Origin: Rhodocyclaceae bacterium
GTDB lineage: Bacteria; Pseudomonadota; Gammaproteobacteria; Burkholderiales; Rhodocyclaceae
Assembly: GCA_018262875.1 (NCBI GenBank)
Contig: JADFDL010000135.1
Location: forward strand, 1 to 5,290
Reading direction: 5' to 3'
Length of the DNA: 5,290 bases
A program made the position numbers and the translations under genes. Numbering within the stretch: position 1 is the stretch's first letter; every line of letters begins with the position of its first letter. Positions 1 through 5,068 of this stretch are shown here, in pieces. The notes under the pieces were generated by a model. The model searched no databases. It was not told where the DNA came from and saw nothing but the letters and a program-made list of their open reading frames with translations.

Positions 1-822
1 GGCGGTGATGAGGCGGGGCGCCGGCTTACCGGGGATCAGCGCCGTGGTGATGATGACGTCCACTTCCTTCGCCTGTTTGGCGTACATCTCGCGCTGGGCC
101 TGCTGGAAGCCCTCGCTCATCACCTTGGCGTAGCCGCCGCCGCCGGAACCTTCCTCTTCGTAATCGACCTTGACGAATTCGCCGCCGAGCGAGACGACCT
201 GATCGGCCACTTCGGCACGGGTGTCGTTGGCGCGCACGATGGCGCCCAGTCCGGCGGCGGTGCCGATCGCCGCCAGGCCGGCGACGCCAGCGCCGGCGAT
301 GAAGACCTTGGCCGGCGGGATCTTGCCCGCTGCCGTGATCTGGCCGTTGAAGAAGCGGCCGAAGGCGTTGGCGGCCTCGATGACGGCGCGGTAGCCGGCG
401 ACGCCAGCCATGGAGGTCAACGCGTCCATCTTCTGCGCGCGGGAGAGCTGGCGCGGCAGTGCGTCGATGGCCAGCACGGTCGCCTTCCTGGCGACGAGCT
501 GCTGCATCAGTTCGGGGTTCTGCGCCGGCCAGATGAAGCCGACCAGCATCGTGCCTTCTTTCATCAGGCCGACTTCTTCGGCGGTGGGGCCGCGCACCTT
601 GAAGACGATGTCGGCGGACGCCCAGAGTGCTGCCGCGCCGTCGACCACCGATGCGCCGGCAGCGCGGTAGGTGTCATCGCCGAAATTCGCCGCGTCTCCG
701 GCGCCGGACTGGACGGCAACCGCGAAACCGAGCTTGATGAGTTTTTCGACCACCTCCGGAACGGTGGCGACGCGTTTTTCGCCCGCAGCCGTTTCCTTCG
801 GCACGCCTATGACCAGCGGCAT
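1..822 (-). CDS. pntA: NAD(P) transhydrogenase subunit alpha, N-terminal part (partial at left edge)
   Basis: This encodes the NAD(H)-binding subunit of the proton-translocating transhydrogenase, an inner-membrane enzyme that moves hydride between NADH and NADP+ using the proton gradient. The 274 codons visible start MPLVIGVPKE, the usual opening of the family (PKE near residue 8). FIWPAQNPELMQ lies at about 97-107, the RQD-loop region at 123-137, and a Rossmann GAGVAG at 177-182 is followed by an acidic residue (D200) after the second strand. The block YAKVMSEGF (231-239) and the stretch TTALIPGKPAPRLIT (259-273) closely match E. coli PntA as remembered. E. coli PntA has about 510 residues, so roughly half is present and the C-terminal membrane part lies outside; whether the gene is the full-length or the split PntAA form cannot be told. 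The ATG at 822-820 has a strong ribosome binding site 5 nt upstream. pntB would be expected next, beyond position 1. One oddity is an extra residue in the RQD loop. Confidence 0.96.
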   Translation of the reverse strand, partial: MPLVIGVPKETAAGEKRVATVPEVVEKLIKLGFAVAVQSGAGDAANFGDDTYRAAGASVVDGAAALWASADIVFKVRGPTAEEVGLMKEGTMLVGFIWPAQNPELMQQLVARKATVLAIDALPRQLSRAQKMDALTSMAGVAGYRAVIEAANAFGRFFNGQITAAGKIPPAKVFIAGAGVAGLAAIGTAAGLGAIVRANDTRAEVADQVVSLGGEFVKVDYEEEGSGGGGYAKVMSEGFQQAQREMYAKQAKEVDVIITTALIPGKPAPRLITA

Positions 823-827
823 GGCAC

Positions 828-836
828 TTCCCCCTT
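828..836 (-). promoter_or_regulatory. Ribosome binding site of pntA
   Basis: On the minus strand this reads AAGGGGGAA and ends 5 nt before the ATG at 822-820. It is a purine-rich Shine-Dalgarno sequence at good spacing, and it supports this start over later methionines. Confidence 0.75.
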
Positions 837-892
837 GTGGTTCCTGTGTTCCTGTTATTGGAAATCGCCCCTGCCCTGGAAAACAGCCGGCC

Positions 893-921
893 TTGACGAT
901 AGACGGCAATAATACTTAAAT
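893..921 (+). promoter_or_regulatory. Candidate sigma70 promoter of corA
   Basis: TTGACG (893-898, five of six matches to the -35 consensus) and TTAAAT (916-921, four of six matches to the -10) are separated by exactly 17 bp. Transcription would start near 928 and give a leader of about 37 nt before the corA ATG at 965. The same AT-rich patch reads TATTAT on the minus strand (914-909) and could serve as a -10 for pntA, but I found no good -35 for it. This is an inference from consensus matching only. Confidence 0.45.
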
Positions 922-937
922 CGATACGCTATGGGTA

Positions 938-950
938 GGTTGCAACAACC
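938..950 (+). promoter_or_regulatory. Small inverted repeat in the corA leader
   Basis: GGTTG-CAA-CAACC forms a perfect 5-bp stem with a 3-nt loop. It lies between the proposed transcription start (about 928) and the GAGG ribosome binding site (953-956) of corA, 8 nt before the ATG. It could be a small leader hairpin or an operator dyad. It is short enough to be chance, and no run of T follows it. Confidence 0.25.
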
Positions 951-964
951 TTGAGGCCTGAATA

Positions 965-2032
965 ATGAAAAAGACCCGCAAGCTCCGCTCGCAAAAAGTC
1001 GGCATGGCGCCAGGGGCGCTGGTCCACCTCGGCGAACGGCGGACGGCACGGCCGGACATCACCCTGTTCGAGTTCGATGCCGGTTCGCTGCTGGAAAAGC
1101 GCTTTCAGTCCATCGCGGAATCGCGCGGGTACGGCCGCGGCAAGGGAACCCTCTGGCTCAACGTGCATGGCCTGCACGAGCCCGAGGTCATGGCGGAAAT
1201 CGGCCGCCGCTTCAATCTGCACCCCCTGGTGCTGGAAGACATCCTCAACACCGACCAACGGCCGAAGGTGGACGACTACGGCGACTATCTCTACATCGTC
1301 GCCCGCTTCTTCGAGTACGACACGGCCAGCGCCACGATCTCCTCGGACCAGGTCAGCATAGTGCTGGGCGACGACTTCGTCCTCACCTTCCAGGAGCGGC
1401 CGACCGGCACCTTCGATCCGCTGCGCGATCGCCTGCGCGGCGACAAGGGCCAGATCAGGAGGCTCGGCGCCGACTACCTCGCCTATTCCCTGCTCGATAC
1501 CCTGGTCGACCGCTACTTCACCATTCTCGAACAGCTCACCGAGCGCACCGAGGCCATCGAGGATCTGCTGCTGCTGAAGACCACGCCCGCCCTGCTCAAG
1601 GAGATCCACGACATCAAGCGCGAGACGCTGGTGATGCGCCGCGCCGTCTGGCCGCTGCGCGAAGTCGTCAACAGCCTGACGCGGGCCGATCAGCGCTTCT
1701 TCAAGCCGGCGACGCAGCCTTATCTGCGCGACGTCTACGACCACACCGTGCATGTCATCGAATCGCTCGAGGGCATCCGCGACCTGATTGCCGGCATGCT
1801 CGACATCTACCTCTCCGGCATTTCCAACCGGGTCAACATGGAAGTGCGCATCCTCGCCGTCATCACCACCCTGTTCATGCCGGCGGCGCTGATCGCCGGC
1901 ATCTTCGGCATGAACTTCCGGCACATGCCCCTGATCGAGGACAACGAAGGTTTTTTCATCGCGCTCAGCATGATGGGAACGATAGCTCTGGTAATGGGTA
2001 CGGTTTTCTGGCGACGGCGCTGGCTGGGGTAG
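965..2032 (+). CDS. corA: CorA-family magnesium/cobalt (divalent cation) transporter
   Basis: This is a 355-residue inner-membrane divalent cation channel of the CorA family, close in length to Thermotoga maritima CorA (about 351). The large N-terminal cytoplasmic part (about 1-290) includes the family-like stretch LHPLVLEDILN (85-95) and long charged helices (about 170-290). The first membrane helix is about 293-314 and ends in the signature GMN (315-317, within FGMNF). A short periplasmic loop follows, then the second helix at about 330-348 and a basic RRRWL tail. The usual MPEL after GMNF reads MPLI here (321-324): the Glu is a Leu, and acidic residues follow at 325, 326 and 328. Specificity among Mg, Co, Ni and Zn therefore cannot be fixed from sequence. 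The start is ATG 965 with GAGG 8 nt upstream. The TAG stop (2030-2032) shares its last base with the palindromic element downstream. The gene is divergent from pntA and appears monocistronic. Confidence 0.92.
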   Translation: MKKTRKLRSQKVGMAPGALVHLGERRTARPDITLFEFDAGSLLEKRFQSIAESRGYGRGKGTLWLNVHGLHEPEVMAEIGRRFNLHPLVLEDILNTDQRPKVDDYGDYLYIVARFFEYDTASATISSDQVSIVLGDDFVLTFQERPTGTFDPLRDRLRGDKGQIRRLGADYLAYSLLDTLVDRYFTILEQLTERTEAIEDLLLLKTTPALLKEIHDIKRETLVMRRAVWPLREVVNSLTRADQRFFKPATQPYLRDVYDHTVHVIESLEGIRDLIAGMLDIYLSGISNRVNMEVRILAVITTLFMPAALIAGIFGMNFRHMPLIEDNEGFFIALSMMGTIALVMGTVFWRRRWLG

Positions 2033-2058
2033 GAGCTCCTGACATATCGAAACGCGTG
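2032..2058 (+). repeat. Left terminal inverted repeat of the palindromic element
   Basis: These 27 bases, from GGAGCTCC to ACGCGTG, are the exact reverse complement of 2273-2299. Pairing stops on the outer side (A2031 against C2300) and on the inner side (A2059 against A2272), so the repeat has sharp boundaries. Its first base is the last base of the corA TAG stop codon. Confidence 0.9.
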
Positions 2059-2062
2059 ATGC

Positions 2063-2162
2063 GTTGTGCTTGGATGGCGATGGATGCAAGGCGCGGTGCG
2101 CCGCCCGCAGTCATTCTGCGGGCAAGCGCCGCAACGCCGCAGACGCGCCATCCAAGCACAAC
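2063..2162 (+). repeat. Internal arm 1: inverted repeat with central hairpin
   Basis: A perfect 17-bp inverted repeat (2063-2079 with 2146-2162) encloses a hairpin, GCCCGCAG (2103-2110), loop TCATT, CTGCGGGC (2116-2123). The order AGGCGCGG (2089-2096), 6 nt, stem, loop, stem, 4 nt, GCCGCAACG (2128-2136) recurs inverted in arm 2. Confidence 0.85.
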
Positions 2163-2175
2163 CCTTCGGGGCGTC

Positions 2176-2263
2176 GGCGTTTGGGCGCATCGCGTCGTTG
2201 CGGCTCCTTGCTTGGGAATGACCCAAGCAGCGTCGCCGCGCCTAGCGCTGCATCCCAAACGCC
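2176..2263 (-). repeat. Internal arm 2: diverged inverted copy of arm 1
   Basis: A perfect 10-bp inverted repeat (2176-2185 with 2254-2263) encloses a hairpin, TGCTTGGG (2209-2216), loop AATGA, CCCAAGCA (2222-2229). Read on the minus strand it gives AGGCGCGG (2243-2236), 6 nt, an 8-bp stem with loop TCATT, 4 nt, and GCCGCAACG (2204-2196). This is the same order and spacing as arm 1, with different stem sequence. Both arms also carry GGATGCA upstream of AGGCGCGG; in arm 2 five extra bases separate the two. Confidence 0.85.
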
Positions 2264-2272
2264 TTAGCCGCA

Positions 2273-2299
2273 CACGCGTTTCGATATGTCAGGAGCTCC
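2273..2299 (-). repeat. Right terminal inverted repeat of the palindromic element
   Basis: Exact reverse complement of 2032-2058 over 27 bases, ending in GGAGCTCC. The sequence beyond it turns AT-rich and leads into the probable promoter of the sensor kinase gene. Confidence 0.9.
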
Positions 2300-2349
2300 C
2301 GTATCATAAGATTCGCCTGAAATACTGATCATCGCCGCCCTGCGGTTTT

Positions 2350-2365
2350 CGTGATTTTTTTCACG
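2350..2365. promoter_or_regulatory. GTGA-N6-TCAC dyad, possible CRP/FNR-family operator
   Basis: CGTGA (2350-2354), six T, TCACG (2361-2365) is a perfect dyad with 5-bp arms. It has the half-site and spacing pattern known for CRP (TGTGA-N6-TCACA), although the outermost pair is C-G, not T-A. It lies just upstream of a -10-like TAGAAT (2376-2381), centred near -30 of the implied start, so it would overlap the -35 region. It could be an operator for the kinase gene; a T-rich tract can also give such a dyad by chance. Confidence 0.35.
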
Positions 2366-2375
2366 TTTTTTTCTG

Positions 2376-2381
2376 TAGAAT
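2376..2381 (+). promoter_or_regulatory. Candidate -10 element of the sensor kinase gene
   Basis: TAGAAT matches TATAAT at five of six positions and sits in the only AT-rich patch before the kinase gene. The hexamer at 17-bp spacing (2353-2358) is GATTTT, a poor -35, so the promoter would be weak or need an activator. The start would be near 2388, giving a leader of about 70 nt. The rest of 2300-2457 shows no open reading frame with a start and no clear terminator. Confidence 0.4.
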
Positions 2382-2444
2382 CCTCCCCACAAAAAAATCG
2401 CCCGGCCAGGAATCGCTGCGGCGAACAGTGTGAGTAGCCACCCA

Positions 2445-2450
2445 GGGAGA
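2445..2450 (+). promoter_or_regulatory. Ribosome binding site that fixes a TTG start
   Basis: GGGAGA ends 7 nt before TTG 2458-2460. An in-frame TGA at 2431-2433 closes the frame upstream, and no ATG or GTG lies between, so TTG is the only start that keeps the whole N-terminal region. The first ATG is at codon 76, inside the GAF domain. Confidence 0.75.
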
Positions 2451-2457
2451 ACACGCA

Positions 2458-3807
2458 TTGCAGGCTGTTCCGCCATTGCCGAGTCGTCGCAACGCCTCCC
2501 CTGCCGCGGAATCGGCGCCGGATAGCGCCCTGACCGAGTTGCGTGCGCTGCACGCCCTCGCCGAAACGATCAACCGCAGCCGTTCGCTCGAATCGGTCTA
2601 TCCCGAAGCCTTGCAGGCATTGCGCTGGATCTGCGCGGCCGACCGCGCCGCCGTCCTGCTGTCGGATGCGCAGAACGCCATGCGTTTCGCCGCTTCGGAC
2701 GGTCTCTCCGACCGCTACCGTGCCGCCGTGGAAGGCCATTCGCCCTGGGCGTCCAACGAGGAAAACGCCCAGCCCGTCCTGGTGCCCGAGCCGGAACGGG
2801 AGCCGTCCATCGCCCCGCTGCTGCCGCTATTGCGCCAGGAAGGCATCGCCTCGCTCGCCTTCATCCCGATCGCGCACCAGGGCCGGCTGCTCGGCAAGTT
2901 CATGCTGTATTTCGATACGCCGCATGAAATGACGGCAGAGGAGGTCCGCCTTGCCCTGACCGTCGCCGAATACCTGGCGCTGGCCGTCTCGCGCCAGCGC
3001 GCGCTGGAGGAAACCCACCGGCTCAATGGCGAACTGGAAGAACGCGTGCGGCGCCGCACCCGGCAACTGGAGGAAGCCAACCGGGAAATGGAGGCCTTCT
3101 GCTATTCGGTGTCGCACGATTTGCGCGCTCCGCTGCGCGCGCTGGACGGATTCTCGCGCATCCTGCTGGATGAGGCCGGCCACATCCTCGTCGACACGGA
3201 CAAGAGCAACCTGCGCCGCATCATCGCCGCCAGCGAACGCATGGGCGGCCTCATGGACGACCTGCTCAAGCTGTCGCGCATCGGCCGCGCCGGCATGCGC
3301 CTGACCGATGTCGATCTCGGCGGCATCGCCGCCGGAATTCTCGAACGCCTGCGCAACGGCAAGCCGGAGCACCGCGTCACCGTGCAGATCGCTCCCGGCC
3401 TGACGGCGCAGGCCGACGCCGGCCTGATGCGCATCGCCCTGGAAAATCTGCTCGAGAACGCCTGGAAATACACCGGCAGGACGGCCGAAGCGCACATCGA
3501 GTTCGGCAGCATGGAAATGGACGGACGGGTGGATTTTTTCCTCCGTGACAACGGCGCCGGATTCGATCTTCGCTACGCGAAGAAGCTGTTCTCGCCGTTC
3601 CAGCGCGCGCACTCGCCCGGCGAATTCGAAGGCAACGGCATCGGCCTGGCCATCGTCCAGCGCATCGTGCAGCGCCACGGCGGCCGCATCCGGGCCGAAT
3701 CCGAACCCGGCCGCGGCTCGACCTTCTGGTTTACGCTTTGGGAAGAGGGAATCCCGGCGGAACTGCTGCGGCCGGCTTCTTCTCGGCCTTCTTCTCCACC
3801 AGCTTGA
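2458..3807 (+). CDS. GAF-domain sensor histidine kinase, soluble, phytochrome-like type
   Basis: This is a 449-residue two-component sensor kinase. A GAF-like sensing domain spans about 28-178, followed by a short coiled coil (about 182-212, rich in Glu and Arg). The HisKA dimerisation domain has the H-box SVSHDLRAPLRALDGFS with phospho-acceptor H220. The HATPase_c domain shows the N box ENLLENAWKYT (329-339, with N334 as the likely Mg/ATP Asn), G1 box DNGAGFD (364-370), G2 box GNGIGLAIV (392-400) and G3 box GRGSTF (418-423). All catalytic residues are present. There is no signal peptide or membrane helix, so it is probably cytoplasmic and senses a small ligand or redox state; no chromophore-binding Cys of a bacteriophytochrome can be assigned. 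No response regulator is adjacent, making it an orphan in this window. The Pro/Ser-rich tail after the G3 box is encoded where the gene overlaps the convergent phosphatase gene. The start is TTG with a good ribosome binding site. Confidence 0.93.
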   Translation: MQAVPPLPSRRNASPAAESAPDSALTELRALHALAETINRSRSLESVYPEALQALRWICAADRAAVLLSDAQNAMRFAASDGLSDRYRAAVEGHSPWASNEENAQPVLVPEPEREPSIAPLLPLLRQEGIASLAFIPIAHQGRLLGKFMLYFDTPHEMTAEEVRLALTVAEYLALAVSRQRALEETHRLNGELEERVRRRTRQLEEANREMEAFCYSVSHDLRAPLRALDGFSRILLDEAGHILVDTDKSNLRRIIAASERMGGLMDDLLKLSRIGRAGMRLTDVDLGGIAAGILERLRNGKPEHRVTVQIAPGLTAQADAGLMRIALENLLENAWKYTGRTAEAHIEFGSMEMDGRVDFFLRDNGAGFDLRYAKKLFSPFQRAHSPGEFEGNGIGLAIVQRIVQRHGGRIRAESEPGRGSTFWFTLWEEGIPAELLRPASSRPSSPPA

Positions 3808-4534
3808 CGATCACCAGCGAGCAGTTGTCGCCGTGGCCGCTGGCGCGGTCGCGCGCGCGCTGGATGAGGATCTCCGCCGCCGCGCGGGGCGGATGGGCGG
3901 CCAGCACGCCGCCCAGCTCGGCATCCGAAAAGTAGGCCCAGAGACCGTCGGAACAGAGCAGGAAGGTGTCGCCATCGGCCAGCGGCGATGTGCCGCCGAG
4001 GTCGATCGTCGGCTCGCGCTCGGAACCGAGGCAGCCGAGCAGGACGTTTTTCTGCGGATGCTGCTCCGCCTGCTCGGGTGTGAGGAAGCCCTGCTTCACC
4101 ATCTCGTTCACATAGGAGTGGTCGAAGCTGCGGCTGACCAGCTTGTCGCCGCGGAAATGGTAGATGCGCGAGTCGCCGCAATGCGCCCAATCGACCCGGC
4201 CGGCCTGGAACAACAGCACGCAGGCGGTGGTGTGCGGATCCTGCTCGCTGGTGAAGCGCGTCAGCTTGGTGACGACATGGGCTTCCTCGATGATCGCGCG
4301 CAGAAGCACCTCGGGCGTCTCGTCGCCCGGCGCGAATTCCTCGAAATTCTGCCGCGCCTTGAGCACCACCTGTTCGGCGGCCATGGCGCCGCCGCTGTGC
4401 CCGCCCATGCCGTCGGCCAGCACGGCCATGAGCATCCCGCGCCGGGTGGTGTGGGGAAACAGTGCGATGCGATCCTGCTGTTCCTTGCGGTCGCCGATAT
4501 GCTGGGCGGAACAGGTTTCTACGCTGAGGGCCAT
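3731..4534 (-). CDS. PP2C-type (PPM family) Ser/Thr protein phosphatase
   Basis: This 267-residue metal-dependent phosphatase carries the full PPM motif set: QQDR with metal-binding D21; LADGMGGHSGG (39-49, D41); HTTACVLLF (101-109); HCGDSRIYHF (118-127); LCSDGLW (193-199, D196); and GDNCSLVIV (235-243, D236). It covers little more than the catalytic domain, with no membrane helix, and ends in a Lys/Ala/Pro-rich tail (about 246-267). Such stand-alone enzymes (Stp/PppA type) usually reverse Hanks-type Ser/Thr kinases or act on anti-sigma antagonist proteins. No such partner is in the window, so the substrate is unknown. The ATG at 4534-4532 is the first start after an in-frame TGA 12 nt upstream. 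Only a weak GAAGA about 9 nt upstream resembles a ribosome binding site. Its last 77 bp overlap the 3' end of the kinase gene tail to tail. It is divergent from the MaoC-like gene. Confidence 0.94.
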   Translation of the reverse strand: MALSVETCSAQHIGDRKEQQDRIALFPHTTRRGMLMAVLADGMGGHSGGAMAAEQVVLKARQNFEEFAPGDETPEVLLRAIIEEAHVVTKLTRFTSEQDPHTTACVLLFQAGRVDWAHCGDSRIYHFRGDKLVSRSFDHSYVNEMVKQGFLTPEQAEQHPQKNVLLGCLGSEREPTIDLGGTSPLADGDTFLLCSDGLWAYFSDAELGGVLAAHPPRAAAEILIQRARDRASGHGDNCSLVIVKLVEKKAEKKPAAAVPPGFPLPKA

Positions 4535-4545
4535 GGGTGGGTATC

Positions 4546-4575
4546 TTCAACAATCCGTCGGTTTGACTTTATCAT
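4546..4575 (+). promoter_or_regulatory. Candidate promoter of the MaoC-like gene
   Basis: TCAACA (4546-4551, four of six -35 matches) and TATCAT (4570-4575, five of six -10 matches) are 18 bp apart in the 81-bp region between divergent starts. The start would be near 4582, about 34 nt before the ATG. No convincing promoter was found for the phosphatase gene on the other strand. Confidence 0.35.
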
Positions 4576-4604
4576 GCAATGGTCGCTGCCGCGCAGCCGA
4601 TGCC

Positions 4605-4609
4605 AGGAG
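4605..4609 (+). promoter_or_regulatory. Ribosome binding site deciding the MaoC-like start
   Basis: AGGAG lies 6 nt before ATG 4616 but only 2 nt before the out-of-frame ATG at 4612. This favours 4616, the start of the frame that carries the hydratase motif. Confidence 0.75.
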
Positions 4610-4615
4610 ACATGA

Positions 4616-5056
4616 ATGCTTTATCCGCGCAGGGGATTCAACCAGGTCAGGGTCGGCGAGCGCTTCGAGAGCGCCATGACCATGACGGAAACGCACATCG
4701 TGATGGGCGCCGGGCTGTTCGGCGACTTCAACCGGCTGCATGTCGACGAACCCTTCGCCAAGGCATCGCGCCATGGCGGCCGCATCGCCCACGGCTACCT
4801 CACCAGTTCCCTCATCGCCGCCTCCTACGGCATGGTCTTCCACGGCACCGCGATCGCCTACCTGGAGCACGCCTGCAAGTTCCTCAAGCCGGTGCGCGCC
4901 GGCGACACGCTGACCACGGTCTGGGAGATCACCGGCCTCACGCCGAAGCCGAAGCACGACGGCGGCATCGTCGCCATGAAGGCCGCCTGCACCAACCAGG
5001 ACGGCGAGTTGGTGGCCGAGGCGACGGGGACGATGCTGGTGAAAAACGCCGAATAG
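4616..5056 (+). CDS. MaoC-like (R)-specific enoyl-CoA hydratase/dehydratase
   Basis: This is a 146-residue single hot-dog-fold protein of the MaoC-like family, whose members hydrate trans-2-enoyl-CoA to (R)-3-hydroxyacyl-CoA. The hydratase motif reads GDFNRLHVDEPFA (36-48), giving the Asp/His pair D37 and H42, followed by GGRIAHGYL (54-62), the usual Gly-rich turn and start of the central helix. Later strands include FLKPVRAGDTL (89-99), typical of the family. The length matches stand-alone PhaJ/MaoC-type proteins (about 135-160). The usual Pro after the Asn of the motif is Arg here, so substrate range is uncertain. The role could be in fatty acid or aromatic side-chain degradation, or in supplying monomers for polyhydroxyalkanoate. 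A convergent acyl-CoA synthetase gene ends only 12 bp away, consistent with acyl-CoA metabolism, though the two are not co-transcribed. Confidence 0.9.
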   Translation: MLYPRRGFNQVRVGERFESAMTMTETHIVMGAGLFGDFNRLHVDEPFAKASRHGGRIAHGYLTSSLIAASYGMVFHGTAIAYLEHACKFLKPVRAGDTLTTVWEITGLTPKPKHDGGIVAMKAACTNQDGELVAEATGTMLVKNAE

Positions 5057-5068
5057 CCTGTGTGGGCG

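Larger units (their letters stand above)
2032..2299. mobile_element. Non-coding 268-bp palindromic element with terminal inverted repeats (MITE-like)
   Basis: Perfect 27-bp terminal inverted repeats (2032-2058 and 2273-2299) enclose 214 bp with no credible gene. The ends begin with the self-complementary GGAGCTCC. Inside are two sub-palindromes, 2063-2162 and 2176-2263, each carrying a hairpin of 8 bp with a 5-nt loop, and the two are diverged inverted copies of each other. Size, terminal repeats, absence of a coding region and position just after a stop codon fit a miniature inverted-repeat element moved by a transposase encoded elsewhere. GTA occurs at 2029-2031 and again at 2301-2303, one base beyond the right end; this could be a 3-bp target duplication but is weak. 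Other readings are a large bidirectional terminator or a structured RNA. No related transposase is in the window, and I do not recognise a named family. Confidence 0.65.

Noticed and set aside
929..2089. 386-codon open frame antisense to corA
   Set aside because: It mirrors the corA frame in GC-rich DNA. Its product is rich in Asp, Glu, Gln, Arg and Val with no recognisable domain, while the opposite strand encodes a clear CorA.
2032..2299. CRISPR array or integron attC-like site
   Set aside because: There are no regularly spaced direct repeats. The structure is nested inverted repeats with perfect long ends and no core-site motif next to an integrase gene.
1807..2328. Short open frames through the palindromic element on both strands
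   Set aside because: They follow the inverted-repeat sequence, lack family motifs and good ribosome binding sites, and partly repeat one another because the DNA is self-complementary.
2827..3678. 283-codon frame antisense to the histidine kinase
   Set aside because: It is a shadow frame; all H, N and G boxes are on the plus strand.
3573..4553. 326-codon minus-strand frame overlapping the phosphatase in another frame
   Set aside because: The product is Arg/Ala/Gly-rich without motifs; the PPM signatures lie in the other minus-strand frame.
4563..4568. TTGACT as a -35 element upstream of the MaoC-like gene
   Set aside because: No acceptable -10 hexamer lies 15-19 bp downstream, where the sequence is GC-rich.
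3545..4615. 356-codon plus-strand open frame across the phosphatase gene
   Set aside because: It is low-complexity and motif-free, and covers the kinase end and the phosphatase, both of which have full catalytic motifs in other frames.
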